This document shows, one piece after another, positions 24,301-35,545 of a stretch of 64,000 bases of DNA. The stretch is from the NCBI GenBank assembly GCA_947652605.1, contig CANTFG010000316.1:59474-123473 (forward strand). The letters run 5' to 3'. This stretch comes from Elmis aenea. Its lineage: Eukaryota; Arthropoda; Insecta; Coleoptera; Elmidae. The position numbers and the translations under genes are program-made. The notes beneath the pieces are model-generated. The model was not told the DNA's origin. It saw only the letters and a list, made by a program, of their open reading frames with translations, and searched no databases. Each line of letters begins with the position of its first letter. Positions within the stretch are counted from its first letter, which is position 1.

Positions 24301-26172
24301 TGCAAATTGGCACTGTACAATGTTGCATTGCAATGGAACTAGACCTGATATAATCCAACCAAGGACTGAATTTTGGAGTGTGGGTTTACCCTTGCCTAAA
24401 CTAATATTACCGTCTGTAAGCAAGGTCCAAAAAACTGAAGAACCGATAAGGATATCAATATCTTGGGATTCGCAGAACGATGGGTCTGCTAATGTCACAT
24501 CTTGAGGAATGGATATGAGTGATGGTTCAAATGAAATGGCAGGTAATTTGTTCGTAATGGTTGGCAGAATGAAACATTCAAGTTCACTTTTAAAAGATGA
24601 ATTATTAGAGTAAATGTTAATGGAACATTTATGTTTAATTGATGTTGTAACAGAATTGATTCCAACTAACGACATATTTGTACAACTACGTTTCAAATTA
24701 AGTTTCTGAGCGAATGATTCACTAATGAAATTTGATTGAGATCCCGAATCAAGCAAAATTCGACAATTATGCAATTTTCCGTCTGCCGCCCTTACTTTGA
24801 CACAGGCGGTTGATAACAGAATTAGTGAATTAGTGCGAATTGAAGCATGACTAGTAACTGTTGTGTTGTCGGTACCTTCTTGCCTTGCTCCCCCAGGATT
24901 CTGCTCTTCTGATTTTGTGACTGGTTTACTTTGGGGAGCCTGGTTGAAGTGAAGCAAAGTGTTGTGCTTTGAGTTACATTTGCGACAACAGCTACCTCGA
25001 CAGGCACTTGTTTTATGGTTCGATTTCAGACAATTGAAGCATAAGCCTAAAGTTTTTACCCTTTCTTGACGAGATTGCGGATTCAACTGAAGAAACTTTT
25101 CGCAAGTGTATAACGCGTGATTTCCCTTACAGTTATAACAAACGTAATTGACCGAAAGCATGGAATACCTTTTGTCGTGTACCCTTTGAGGTTTTGATTC
25201 ATTAATCTCCCTTTTTGTTTCTAATTGTTCTAAAAGTGATGCCTTCGAATGCAAAAACTTAATAAAATCCCCTACTGTAGGAGAATACGAAACAGTTATA
25301 TTCTTTTCAATTTCATTTACTATTTTGCCTTCCCAATCCTTAGCTGTAATCTTATCCAGTTTTTCACTAAGGATGACTAATACGACAGTATTCCAATTAT
25401 CAACCGGTTGGTTTAGTGATTTTAATGCCGCTAAATGTATTGAAATATTATCAACGAAATTTCTAACGTCTTTGCTATTTTCTTTTGATAGCGTAGGCAA
25501 CGCTAAAATTGACTTAATATGATTACGAATTAAGCTTCTAGAATTATCATACCTTTTACAAAGCCTTTCCCATGCGGTATCGTACCCTGTCGCCGAAAAT
25601 TCTATCGACCGAATGCTATCTAAAGCAGCGCCTTCGAGACACGCCCTCAAATAATGAAACTTTTGGATTGTAGTTATTGCATCATTTGAGTGAATTAACG
25701 ATAAAAAGGTATCGCGAAATTCCAACCAATATTCATATTTACCGCTAAATTTGGGTAACTGTATTATCGGCAGTTTGACCGACATTGCTTGCGATGCTAT
25801 TTGCGAATCTTGCGATCTTACGGATCGACTACTAACTGAACCATTGCGAATTGATTTATTATCATCGTCAGCTTGTTGAGGTTCTACAATCATATTAGCG
25901 TGAGCTAATGTTGAATAATATTCTTCTTCAAATTCTGATCTTTGAACATATTGTGCTTCCAACTCTGACTCTTCAATATTTAATTCGATTTCTGATTGTA
26001 CAATCTCAAATTCTTGAAAAGTGTCCACGAAATTGGACAATTTTAATTTTATTATGGATATATCGGCAGCTGGTATCTCTGCGTCAATAAATTTGCTTAA
26101 ATAAGTTTTAAACGAAGTTACTTTACGTTTAATATTGCCTCGTTTTCGTACTAAATCTTTCATGCTTGCCAT
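21124..26172 (-). CDS. BEL/Pao gag-pol polyprotein (1682 aa, frameshifted near its C-terminus)
   Basis: A single long frame, as usual for BEL/Pao. In order: an N-terminal coiled-coil/DUF1759 gag region (about 1-330), zinc knuckles (CYNCKGNHALYTC at 345-357; CFNC..H..C at 378-391), an aspartic protease with DSGSQ at 475-479, reverse transcriptase with SGDIRQMY (799-806) and YVDD (877-880), a Pao-type RNase H (FCDASK near 1051), an HHCC integrase zinc finger (about 1355-1396) and an integrase core with D1428, D1494 (YSDNGRNF) and E1546 (GGIWEAGVK). After HFLIGRSATKIPDPD the frame leaves the family sequence and ends out of frame; the true C-terminus continues at 20991-21356. The ATG at 26172 is the natural gag start. 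Confidence 0.95.
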   Translation of the reverse strand: MASMKDLVRKRGNIKRKVTSFKTYLSKFIDAEIPAADISIIKLKLSNFVDTFQEFEIVQSEIELNIEESELEAQYVQRSEFEEEYYSTLAHANMIVEPQQADDDNKSIRNGSVSSRSVRSQDSQIASQAMSVKLPIIQLPKFSGKYEYWLEFRDTFLSLIHSNDAITTIQKFHYLRACLEGAALDSIRSIEFSATGYDTAWERLCKRYDNSRSLIRNHIKSILALPTLSKENSKDVRNFVDNISIHLAALKSLNQPVDNWNTVVLVILSEKLDKITAKDWEGKIVNEIEKNITVSYSPTVGDFIKFLHSKASLLEQLETKREINESKPQRVHDKRYSMLSVNYVCYNCKGNHALYTCEKFLQLNPQSRQERVKTLGLCFNCLKSNHKTSACRGSCCRKCNSKHNTLLHFNQAPQSKPVTKSEEQNPGGARQEGTDNTTVTSHASIRTNSLILLSTACVKVRAADGKLHNCRILLDSGSQSNFISESFAQKLNLKRSCTNMSLVGINSVTTSIKHKCSINIYSNNSSFKSELECFILPTITNKLPAISFEPSLISIPQDVTLADPSFCESQDIDILIGSSVFWTLLTDGNISLGKGKPTLQNSVLGWIISGLVPLQCNIVQCQFAVTNDVDSQLKLFWELEEQSYNVESSSENKQLDTFFETTFSRNSDGKFIVRIPFKNAIDKLGKSKSQAENRLISLERRFHRDPQFSSMYKNFMDEYLSLGHMSQVQENNEQNHFFLPHHGVLRHDSCSTRLRVVFDGSVKSTTGISLNDTQIVGPTIQSDLLAITLRFRQHQYIMSGDIRQMYRQVLVHPEHRRYQRIIWRDDPSKEMQTFELHTVTYGTASAPYLAIRCLTQLAKEFSLEYPDACQIISRDFYVDDMLTGNNDPEHLLKTCTEVVSILKTGGFELRKLVSNNPSISTLLAESTGNSDVLMIGSHDQTKTLGLSWLVKNDTLIYQTITISDNVVTKRSILATIAKIFDPLGLLSPIIIMTKVLMQKIWSIGLDWDEELPDILLQQWKQISSQIPHISHLTFPRCVFIKDACSVEMHGFCDASKTAYGARIFIRSIDQRGKIAVHLLCAKSRVAPIKPVTIPRLELCGALILAQLMCKVRNSLIGEFKSLYWTDSQVVLHWLKSNSNLLNTVVENRVLKIQSLSNIDHWFYVNTKNNPADIISRGATPFQLNQSMWLHGPKFLHEYNDSWSGNIPESPIDEIPEMRKNISSLVSITSSLSFPFERFSRLNKLVRVVAYIFRFKERCLSKNCLSTGPITTMEYSAALRSLVKIVQINHFQSEIKCIRENRNIHSTSKILGLTPFLDNNDIVRVGGRLKMSNYNFDKKHPILIPSKHKFAELIMHNEHLRLLHAGPQQMLSSSREKFWIISGKALAKKIVKQCITCFKFRANSHTPVMGNLPKSRITESYPFQTTGIDYAGPFQINDKRGRGAKRIKCYICLFVCFSTKSIHLELVTDLTTQNFISALRRFVSRRGLPNQIYSDNGRNFVGAQTELRDLGKFLHENSNEICIKSASMNIQWNFIPPYSPHFGGIWEAGVKRVKFHLYRILTKTSLVYEEFQTVLIQIEAVLNSRPLCPLSTDPNDNQVLTPSHFLIGRSATKIPDPDVANYQVVQISIYPKFATALLEAMAKGLSPSPAGPQQMENQSRTNQNWNNGSNKGIESTTYELEHW

Positions 26173-26606
26173 AATTTTTATGTTTATAAGGCGAAGAACG
26201 CCTTCGACGACTGTATCACGTTGCTTTCAACTAATTTGATTGTTAATATTACTATAAACTGCAAAATCTTATGGTAAATATGTGCATGACATACTATTGA
26301 ATGAACTAACGAACTTGTTTTATTGCAAATGATTTGTTATGAATGTTAACAAATTTTCAAAATACTACGTGTTTTATTGTAGCAGTATTAGGAAAAAATT
26401 GGAACGACTCACCAACAGGTTAGGAATGTTATGGAACACGTGGTGACTTGCTGATCGTATGTTGCGCCGATGCTACTCTGTCTCTCTTTGCCTTGTTGTA
26501 GAGGGGTTGAGCTGTCGCCGTCTTACTTGCTTTTGTGATGCTTGCCGCTTGCCGATCTGAATATCTTGTATTTTCAACGAATCCGGCACGAACTGACCAA
26601 ATTTTA
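26173..26606 (-). other. BEL/Pao 5' untranslated leader with primer binding site
   Basis: About 430 bp between the gag ATG and the 5' LTR. The segment next to the LTR (tggtcagttcgtgccggatt on the minus strand) has the TGG start of a tRNA primer binding site; I could not assign the tRNA. The rest has no coding signal. Confidence 0.7.
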
Positions 26607-26810
26607 TGTATTGTTTTTGTAAGTGGACTGTATTTTATATGTTGAATGAAAGATTGATTTAAAATGTAACGTTTATTCTTGCTTGTACATTGGCATGCAT
26701 CACACGTCGATGTGCATTGTAGCAGTTTTGGTTAGCTACTACCCTTCTCGTGGGCAGGTTATAATACAAAATAAAGTGGGGGTACGCTAGACACAACGTA
26801 AATTCATACA
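26607..26810 (-). repeat. BEL/Pao 5' LTR
   Basis: 204 bp, the promoter-side LTR for minus-strand transcription. The primer binding site lies a few bases to its left. Confidence 0.95.
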
Positions 26811-26815
26811 CCAGG

Positions 26816-27063
26816 TCATCTGCGAAGGCGCATTCTCTAAAATATACTGGCTTCATATGTCTATGTCCAATGTACATCTTCGATGTTTTTTCCCTTGTTT
26901 CCTTCATTGTGTCGTCTAGGACCAGATTGAAAAGTATTGGGCTTAGTACTCCTCCCTGTCTTAGTCCACTATTGACTGGGAATTCCTGCGATTGCCTATT
27001 GTCCGTTCTTATATAGTTCCTGTTTTCTTCATGAAGGCTCATTATTGCAGCTACTAGGTTGTC
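26816..27063 (-). pseudogene. RTE-like reverse transcriptase second half, right part, unit 3
   Basis: Carries motif B and the FADD start (..ECAFADDL) up to the BEL insertion point. It is continuous with 20244-20622 once BEL and one CCAGG are removed. Confidence 0.85.
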
Positions 27064-27264
27064 TGTTTGGAATGACGAACACATATACTATAAAACTTTT
27101 ATTGACGAACACATAATACTTTGTTTAACATTTACTAATTGTTTGGCGGGCTTGTCTGTTGTGATCCGTCCGCGCTCAGCGCTGCTCTACGAATACTTCC
27201 CTTTTCTACCGTCCGTGGCTCACGATCGCCCAGTGCCAACATAACGCAACAAAAACACTAAACA
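27064..27264 (-). mobile_element. 201-bp solo LTR, unit 3
   Basis: Copy of 6113-6313 with ttgtc duplications. Confidence 0.8.
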
Positions 27265-28021
27265 TTGTCCTCTACGTTTCTCTTTTCAAGGGTTGTTCGC
27301 ACTTTAGATCTCGGAATTCGATCGAAGGCTTTTTCCAGGTCTATAAAAGCCTGATACGTTTCGATATTTCTTTCTATGGACTTTTCTGCGATTTGTTTAA
27401 GTGTGAAGACATGGTCATTTATACTACGCCCCTTTCTAAAGCCACTCTGCGACTGCTCTAGTAGTTCATCTGTTTGTCTTACTAGTTTCTTTTCGAGAAT
27501 TCGTTCGTAGACCTTGGACGGTATACTTAGTAGGGTTATTCCTCTGTAATTTTTACACTCTCTCTTGTCCCCCTTTTTAAAAATTCGTACTATAATGCCA
27601 GTTTTCCAGCCCATTGGTACTTTCCCTTCCTTCCAGGCTTCGTTATATATCGCCGTTAGCATTTCGATTCCTTTAGGGCCCACATTTTTCAGCATTTCAC
27701 CGGTTATTTGGTCATGACCTGCCGCTTTCCCTTTTTTAAGCGCTCTTATGGATTGTATTACATCATCCATCTGTATTTCTTCTGCGATTGGTTCTCCTAT
27801 GTGATCATCTTTTTCCTTCCATTTTCGGTGTCCTCTACTTCGTCTGTAAATAGAAGTTCTTCGAAAAACTGTTTCCATCTGTCCATTATTTGGTTCCCTT
27901 CATTGAGTATGTGACCATCTTTGTCTTTAACTTGTTTGGTCCCAACTTGTTGATTTCCTACTCTTGCATTCTTAAGAATTTTGTAGAATAGTTTTTGGTT
28001 TGCGTGGAAATCTTTTTCCAT
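27265..28021 (-). pseudogene. RTE-like reverse transcriptase, first half and linker, unit 3
   Basis: Copy of 6314-7070 but with TGG at 27875-27877, so the linker frame reads through to the frameshift near 27797. Confidence 0.85.
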
Positions 28022-28442
28022 TCTATTGCCAAATTCTTCCCAGGATTTTTCCTTAGCTATTCTTATATCATTTTTGACTTTCCTTCTTTGTTCCTTGTAT
28101 TCTGCATTTCTATTTTGCGTTCCTTCTTTTATGTATTGTTTCCATTTGTTCGTTTTGAGTTTTACCTCATGTTTAATTTCATCTGTCCATCACGCTGTTG
28201 GCTTTGTATGCCAGTTTGAATACCTTTCTTCCGTTCCCGTTTCTCAAGTCCATTTTCATTGTGTTTGTCATCACCTTTTGCGTTTGTCTTTCTATGCATA
28301 ATTTTTTCTTCTTTCTAGTCCTTTCTTGATTATCTGTTTGCTCCTTTTCCATGTCTGGCCCTCTATTATGTTGTAATTTTATTTGCTTTGTGCTTTTTGT
28401 ATTTACATTATTTGTGTTTCCCGTTATTAGTTTTGAGCACAA
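28002..28442 (-). pseudogene. RTE-like linker region, unit 4
   Basis: Copy of 1-442 in unit 4. Confidence 0.6.
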
Positions 28443-28496
28443 ATTATTTGCTATAATTTTTTTTTATTTGTCACTTGCACCACGCTATAACAAATA

Positions 28497-29692
28497 ATAT
28501 AAATTCAACTTGGATTTAATATTTGCTACTTAGATTAATATTTTTTGCTAAATGAATTTAATGTGTGTCACTTGGATTTAATATTTGCTACTCGGATTTA
28601 ATATTTGTTACTTGTATTTAATATTTGCCACTTGAGTTTAATATTTCCTACTTGGATTTAAAACTTGTCACTAGGTTTCAAAATTTCCCATTGTGATTTA
28701 ATATTTGCGACTTGGATTTAATATTTGTCACGTTTATAGATACGAGTAAAATGTAAAGGACGAGGTAAATGATAATTGGATAATAAAACATGGATATGAA
28801 GAAAATATAACCTAAAATTTATTCAGTCTGATCAATACATTAAATAAATGTTATTTCAAAAATAAACAATATGAAAAGAGCATGGAACTCATAATGCTTA
28901 TACTTTTGCTACTATAATAGAGCTTGCTGATAAAAATCATCCAAGCATAATGCGAAATTTGCTTCATTATTGCATCAACAATGCCTTCTTCGCTTTTGAA
29001 GGTCTTCCACGGTTTTGTTTTGACTCGATATCAACATTTTTCGCTTCGGGAGGTGGAAAAGTTTTCTTCAGCCGAACAGCTATTCCTACAGTATGTTTGC
29101 AAATAAACTTTTTAAAATAAGCAGGACAATCACACTGTGCAGCCAAAAAGTTGCCATCATTAGGGAAAGTAACGTTACAGCTATAGAATGAATTAATTTT
29201 AAATTCATCGAATGTTTCAAAGCAATCAACTTTTATATCTTCATTTAACGTTTCAATTTTTCTTGAGGGAAATGTATAAATTGTAGTACTTGATGATGAC
29301 GATATACTTTTAATATCTTTCTTAGTCTTAGCCCAATTGAAAGCATTTGTCCAAATATCTAGGGTTACAGTAGGTTCTGTTTTAAATATTTTTAATCCAT
29401 TACTATAATTTTCAGACCATTGTTCAATGTATCCAAAAGTTAAAGTTAAGAAACGAGATATTGGTAATCGTTCTCTTAATGTAGCTTCTTGTTTAATTAG
29501 GTACCTTAAAATGTTAAATCTAAGTAGCAAATATGAAATCCAAGTGGCAAATATGAAATCCAAGTGGCAAATATTAATTCCAAGTAGCAAATATTAATTC
29601 CAACTAGCCATATATTAAATCCGACTGGTAAATATTAAAATTCAGTAGCAAATCTTACATCCAAATGACAAATATTAAATACAATTGGCAAA
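28497..29692 (-). mobile_element. Foldback-like Mutator element, unit 4
   Basis: Copy of 497-1692. Confidence 0.65.
28967..29590 (-). pseudogene. Mutator transposase SWIM fragment, unit 4
   Basis: Same protein as in unit 1; one synonymous base change at 29074. Confidence 0.65.
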
Positions 29693-29899
29693 ATTTCTTT
29701 ATTTTTATAGAGCAATAATAAGTGACAGAATGATTTATTTTTATTACATTTTCTTTTCTTTTTATTGCAAAAATTATAATTTCATAGCATTGCACATATA
29801 GCAAATTGATTAGTTATAATAGCGTCCACAATTTTTTAAATGACATTCTTGTATTAAAATTATTTCATTTCAATTTATTTTTATAGCAGTTAAATAGCA

Positions 29900-30313
29900 C
29901 CATTAGTTTTTTTGTGGCCTTTGGCCTAATTTATTACGTTCTTTCCTGTGCTTCTCCAATTCTTGGGTATCTTTGTTCCATTTCCAAATTTCCTCGTCAA
30001 TTATTAGCTTTCGGAAGCCCATTTTGACTGATTTTCCTTTAGCTGTTTCCTCTTTGCCGACTTTCCTAATTATTGCTTGTACCTTTCTTTCTTCTGCTGT
30101 CAGATCATCGTTTACGTAAACTTCCTCTTAACAGTTTCGTAATTTACTTTTACTACTGATTACCATGCTCTTATCTCCCTTGCTGTTCAGTTCGACCAGG
30201 CATGTTTTATCTCCTAACTTCCTTGCCGATTCTACTTTTATTGTTATGCCCAGTTTTCTTTCTATAAAGTTTTCCATTCCCTCTTTTAGCGCTTGGGACA
30301 AGAAAGTGAGCAT
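29900..30313 (-). pseudogene. RTE-like N-terminal region, unit 4
   Basis: Copy of 1900-2313. Confidence 0.5.
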
Positions 30314-30667
30314 ACTCCAGAAACAAACAATGCATTTAGTAATATCATCGTAGACGAAATTGAAATGGAAGACGGTCCCACCTGGCGCATATCAAGAAAA
30401 GAAACTCTCACTTATGAACCAACAGAAACAAACTTAAATATCGACCTCCAAACATCTCAAGTCAGTGAAAGGATTCAAGAAACATTCATATCGGAATCAA
30501 GAACAGTAGACACAGCTTGCAGCTCGACTCTTGATACGTGCAGAACGACCGAACAGCAACCATACGTATCGAGGGACGAAAGTATTCAAGAATCAGTTTT
30601 AACCGATACTATTACTGCAATACCAGGTGCCATATCAGTAGATAAACAAGTTCCCGAGGAGATTAGA
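30300..30667 (+). pseudogene. Exon-like segment with GTAAGT donor, unit 4
   Basis: Copy of 2300-2667. Confidence 0.4.
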
Positions 30668-30744
30668 GTAAGTTATTTATTTAATAAATTTTTATTGAAT
30701 AAACTGAAAAATTAGTAATAGTTAATATTATACATATAATATAT

Positions 30745-31142
30745 AAATATTATGCAGGGCATTTTTTACGGCTAGTCAAACTTAATCAATAAGTCAAAAT
30801 GTAATTGTCTTTCGAAAACATTAAGGCTGTTTTCTACCCAAAATTGATATTTTCCGAGATATCGCGATTTTATCGTTATTATTAGGGCAAAGTAATAGTT
30901 TCAAGTAGGCCATGAAGGTAGACAGCGGTAATTTGAAACAACTGAAAGAAAAAAACAAGAAACTTGTAATTTCATCTTTTGCCTACACATTTTTGAAATT
31001 TTTTCATAAGAAAGTTGTAGTTTTACCATTCTTACGTTTAAATAGATGTTTCAATAAATTCCATACATTTGAACGTATCTAGTTTTGTACTCTGAACGTA
31101 TCTTCTGTAGCCGTCACTGATTAGACGCCCTGTATAATATTT
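30745..31142. mobile_element. 398-bp CAGGGC MITE, unit 4
   Basis: Copy of 2745-3142. Confidence 0.65.
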
Positions 31143-31553
31143 TAAAAGTGTAGGTAGTGCAAAGTCTTAAATGATCAATTGTCAATCGAATTTCCAAGCG
31201 AATTTCTTCACACTTTTTAAAACTTGTGAATGTTGAAAATTTTTGGAAGTACTGCATTTTCATGAAAAGGCAATTTTCACGAAAACGGTTGACTTTAGAC
31301 CCACATGGCCTTTTACATATATTGAAGTAAATTTAAAGAGGAATCCAAAAATATAAAAATATACAGGGTGTTCCATACGAAAAAGTGTAACTTTGATATG
31401 CCACTCTTTTTTGGAGCACGCTGTATGTTTGAAAATACTTTTAAGATGTAGCCTTTATTGACTTACATAATCTAACCGCGACATAAACATATACCTATAT
31501 ATTGTATATAATCTAACCCTTTTACCCGAAGGTGTAGGGTGTGAAATCGTAAG

Positions 31554-31910
31554 CTAACGTTCTTTACTGCTATGGATAAATTTTCTCCACTCTTTTTTAT
31601 TTCTTGCCTGTGACATGTTCATCCCTCTTTCTGTTGGTATTTTTTTCACACTATCGTCCCACGTATTCCTAGGTCTTCTTCTGAGTCTCTTCTCGTGTCT
31701 TCTTGCTTTCCATGTTTGTTTAGCGGGTCTTTCGTTTCCTAGCCTGATTAGATGTCCAAACCATATGAGCTGTCGGTCTTCGATTATTTTTAATATAGGT
31801 TCGACCTTCAGTCGTTTTCTTATTTCCGCATTCCTTATTTGGTCCATTCTGGTGACCCCAGCTACTTTGCGCAGATATTTCATCTCCATGGCCTGTATTT
31901 TACCCTTCAT
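31554..31910 (-). pseudogene. RTE-like C-terminal domain, unit 4
   Basis: Copy of 3554-3910; same 118-aa frame. Confidence 0.8.
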
Positions 31911-31925
31911 GGTCGGTGTTAGAAC

Positions 31926-33477
31926 CAGGGATGGAAAACGTAACGTAACGATACCCGATAACGTTATAATAACGATTCAACTATAATTTTTTATACAATA
32001 ACGTAACGATATTTTAATAACGTTATATAACGTTATAATAACCGATAACGTTTCATTAAAAGTTATTTTGTATCGTTAATCTCTATAAATTACATTTTTA
32101 TATGGCGATCTTTTTATTTTCAAAAGATATATTTTGTTTGTATTTTAGAAATTAAAATGAAAATAAAATATCTCAACGTAATATTGTACTATGTTTTAAA
32201 TTTACATGAACATCCCAAAAATAATTCCAGAGTTACAAATAAAAATTATTTTTATAACTTGATACAGGGTGTTTCTTAAATAATTCGAAAAAAATCGGGA
32301 GGTGATTACTTATCGAAAATTAAGGGGAGTCTTTCATATAAAATTTTTTCCTTAGACGTCTTCTTTCGGAGTTACACCCCCCGAAAGGGGATCGGTCAAA
32401 TTAGGTTTTTATTTTATTTCTCAAATTTGGTTAAAAGTAGGAGAATGAAATTCGGTAGATGTTTTATACTTATTAAAATGTTTCACGTAGTCATATTTTC
32501 AATCATCTCCCACCTTCACAGGGGGCTGAAAAGTTCGAACCCTGTTGGTTTTTTTATCAGAACTTTTTGGTGGGTTGACATTTTGCAATTTAATTTTCGT
32601 TTTTGAAAACTTGATTTATTTGGTTTTTTTTTATTCTTTATCTTTTCTCGGAAACTACAGTTTTTGAGCAAAAAATTATATGATTGAACATGAACCATCA
32701 AATATTCCAATATAAAACGATTCATTTTGGTGGTTACCATGATGGTTTGTTTATGTTCATATTGGGGAGAACTGACGGGTGTAATTCATTTTGATGTTTA
32801 CGCGGCGACAACACTAAAACGCCCGTCAATTGTACCGAATATGAACAAAAACAAACCATGGTAACCATCAAAATGAATCGTTTTATTTTAGAATATTTAA
32901 TGGATCATGTTCACTCATTTAAGTTTTTACTTAAAACTGTAGATTTTACGAGAAAAACTAAAAAATAAAAAAAGGTTCTAAATAAATGAAACTTTAAAAA
33001 AATATTCAAACTGCAAAATTTTAACTCACCAAAAAGTTCTGATTAAAAAACCAACAGAGGTTGCACTTTTCAGCCCCCTGTGAAGGTGGGAGATGATTGA
33101 AAATATTACTATGGGAAACCTTTCCATAAGCATAAAACATCTACCAAATATCATTCTCTTACATGAATCCAAATTTGAGAAATAAAATAAAAACCTAATT
33201 TTACCGCTCCCCTTTAGGGGGGTGTAACTCTGAAAGGAGACGTCTAAGGCAAAATTATATATAAAAGGCCCCCTTAATTTTCGATAAGGAATCACCTCCC
33301 GAATTTTTTCGTATTATTTAAGAAACACCCTGTTTATCATAATTTATGTAACGTTATATAACGTTAAATAACATAACAATTAATTTTTTTAATGTTATTT
33401 ATAACGTTATGTAACGAAAACAAATAATAAATAACGTTATCAATAACGTAACGATTTAAAACGTTATTCCATCCCTG
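31926..33477. mobile_element. Non-autonomous hAT element, unit 4
   Basis: Copy of 3926-5477 with gttagaac duplications and the hairpin MITE at 32264-33333. A few private base changes (for example near 32624 and 32641) lie in the hairpin arm. Confidence 0.9.
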
Positions 33478-33485
33478 GTTAGAAC

Positions 33486-34112
33486 CCAGGTTTCACATCT
33501 GAAAGTGAGTGTTGGAACAAATACAGTTTTGTATACAGTTACTTTAGTCTTCTCTGCAATATCCCTTTTCCCTATGAACGACTTTCTTAGGCTGTGACAT
33601 AGCTTAGATGTGTTTTCCAGTTTTGCATTTATTTCTGAGTCGTGGTGCCCTTTGTTATTGATGTTTACCCCTAAGTATTTAAACGTCTCGACTTGTTCCA
33701 ATTTCTTCCCGTACAGCGTGATGCTTGCTTGCAAACTGCCTTTGCCCGTGACCATTACTTTTGTTTTTTCTACATTAATTTTCATATTGTTAGCTTCCAA
33801 TGATATGTTCCATGCTTCTAGGTTTTTCTGAAGGTCTCTTTCGTTTTTGCCGAATATTACCAGGTCATCTGCGAAGGCGCATTCTCTAAAATATACTGGC
33901 TTCATATGTCTATGTCCAATGTACATCTTCGATGTTTTTTCCCTTGTTTCCTTCATTGTGTCGTCTAGGACCAGATTGAAAAGTATTGGGCTTAGTACTC
34001 CTCCCTGTCTTAGTCCACTATTGACTGGGAATTCCTGCGATTGCCTATTGTCCGTTCTTATATAGTTCCTGTTTTCTTCATGAAGGCTCATTATTGCAGC
34101 TACTAGGTTGTC
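33486..34112 (-). pseudogene. RTE-like reverse transcriptase, second half, unit 4
   Basis: Copy of 5486-6112 with one private missense change (Asn to Tyr in SITLYGKKL). Confidence 0.85.
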
Positions 34113-34313
34113 TGTTTGGAATGACGAACACATATACTATAAAACTTTTATTGACGAACACATAATACTTTGTTTAACATTTACTAATTGTTTGGCGGGC
34201 TTGTCTGTTGTGATCCGTCCGCGCTCAGCGCTGCTCTACGAATACTTCCCTTTTCTACCGTCCGTGGCTCACGATCGCCCAGTGCCAACATAACGCAACA
34301 AAAACACTAAACA
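34113..34313 (-). mobile_element. 201-bp solo LTR, unit 4
   Basis: Copy of 6113-6313 with ttgtc duplications. Confidence 0.8.
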
Positions 34314-35070
34314 TTGTCCTCTACGTTTCTCTTTTCAAGGGTTGTTCGCACTTTAGATCTCGGAATTCGATCGAAGGCTTTTTCCAGGTCTATAAAAGCC
34401 TGATACGTTTCGATATTTCTTTCTATGGACTTTTCTGCGATTTGTTTAAGTGTGAAGACATGGTCATTTATACTACGCCCCTTTCTAAAGCCACTCTGCG
34501 ACTGCTCTAGTAGTTCATCTGTTTGTCTTACTAGTTTCTTTTCGAGAATTCGTTCGTAGACCTTGGACGGTATACTTAGTAGGGTTATTCCTCTGTAATT
34601 TTTACACTCTCTCTTGTCCCCCTTTTTAAAAATTCGTACTATAATGCCAGTTTTCCAGCCCATTGGTACTTTCCCTTCCTTCCAGGCTTCGTTATATATC
34701 GCCGTTAGCATTTCGATTCCTTTAGGGCCCACATTTTTCAGCATTTCACCGGTTATTTGGTCATGACCTGCCGCTTTCCCTTTTTTAAGCGCTCTTATGG
34801 ATTGTATTACATCATCCATCTGTATTTCTTCTGCGATTGGTTCTCCTATGTGATCATCTTTTTCCTTCCATTTTCGGTGTCCTCTACTTCGTCTGTAAAT
34901 AGAAGTTCTTCGAAAAACTGTTTCCATCTGTCCATTATTTGGTTCCCTTCATTGAGTATGTGACCATCTTTGTCTTTAACTTGTTTGGTCCCAACTTGTT
35001 GATTTCCTACTCTTGCATTCTTAAGAATTTTGTAGAATAGTTTTTGGTTTGCGTGGAAATCTTTTTCCAT
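34314..35070 (-). pseudogene. RTE-like reverse transcriptase, first half and linker, unit 4
   Basis: Copy of 6314-7070 with TGG at 34924-34926, as in unit 3. Confidence 0.85.
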
Positions 35071-35491
35071 TCTATTGCCAAATTCTTCCCAGGATTTTTC
35101 CTTAGCTATTCTTATATCATTTTTGACTTTCCTTCTTTGTTCCTTGTATTCTGCATTTCTATTTTGCGTTCCTTCTTTTATGTATTGTTTCCATTTGTTC
35201 GTTTTGAGTTTTACCTCATGTTTAATTTCATCTGTCCATCACGCTGTTGGCTTTGTATGCCAGTTTGAATACCTTTCTTCCGTTCCCGTTTCTCAAGTCC
35301 ATTTTCATTGTGTTTGTCATCACCTTTTGCGTTTGTCTTTCTATGCATAATTTTTTCTTCTTTCTAGTCCTTTCTTGATTATCTGTTTGCTCCTTTTCCA
35401 TGTCTGGCCCTCTATTATGTTGTAATTTTATTTGCTTTGTGCTTTTTGTATTTACATTATTTGTGTTTCCCGTTATTAGTTTTGAGCACAA
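35051..35491 (-). pseudogene. RTE-like linker region, unit 5
   Basis: Copy of 1-442 in unit 5. Confidence 0.6.
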
Positions 35492-35545
35492 ATTATTTGC
35501 TATAATTTTTTTTTATTTGTCACTTGCACCACGCTATAACAAATA

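Larger units (their letters stand above)
20623..26810 (-). mobile_element. BEL/Pao LTR retrotransposon, nearly intact
   Basis: Two 204-bp LTRs (20623-20826 and 26607-26810) starting TGTA and ending TACA look identical and flank a gag-pol frame. The 5-bp duplication CCAGG (20618-20622, 26811-26815) fits the BEL/Pao class. On the minus strand, a primer binding site starting TGGTCAGTTCG lies next to the 5' LTR (about 26583-26599), and a purine tract (ctgggggagtta) abuts the 3' LTR. Identical LTRs indicate a recent insertion. One frameshift near the end of pol is the only visible lesion. No env-like gene is present. Confidence 0.95.
14088..28000. repeat. Array unit copy 3, expanded by two private insertions
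   Basis: Same layout as copy 1, lengthened by 6.86 kb. The extra length is accounted for by a 668-bp hairpin element at 19446-20113 with its TA duplication and a 6188-bp BEL/Pao element at 20623-26810 with its CCAGG duplication. Both occur only in this copy, so they inserted after the copies had separated. Confidence 0.95.
28001..35049. repeat. Array unit copy 4
   Basis: Same layout as copy 1 at +28000. It keeps TGG at 34924-34926 where copies 1 and 2 have TGA, and shares the acgttattcc right hAT end with copy 3. It carries a synonymous change in the Mutator remnant at 29074. Confidence 0.95.
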
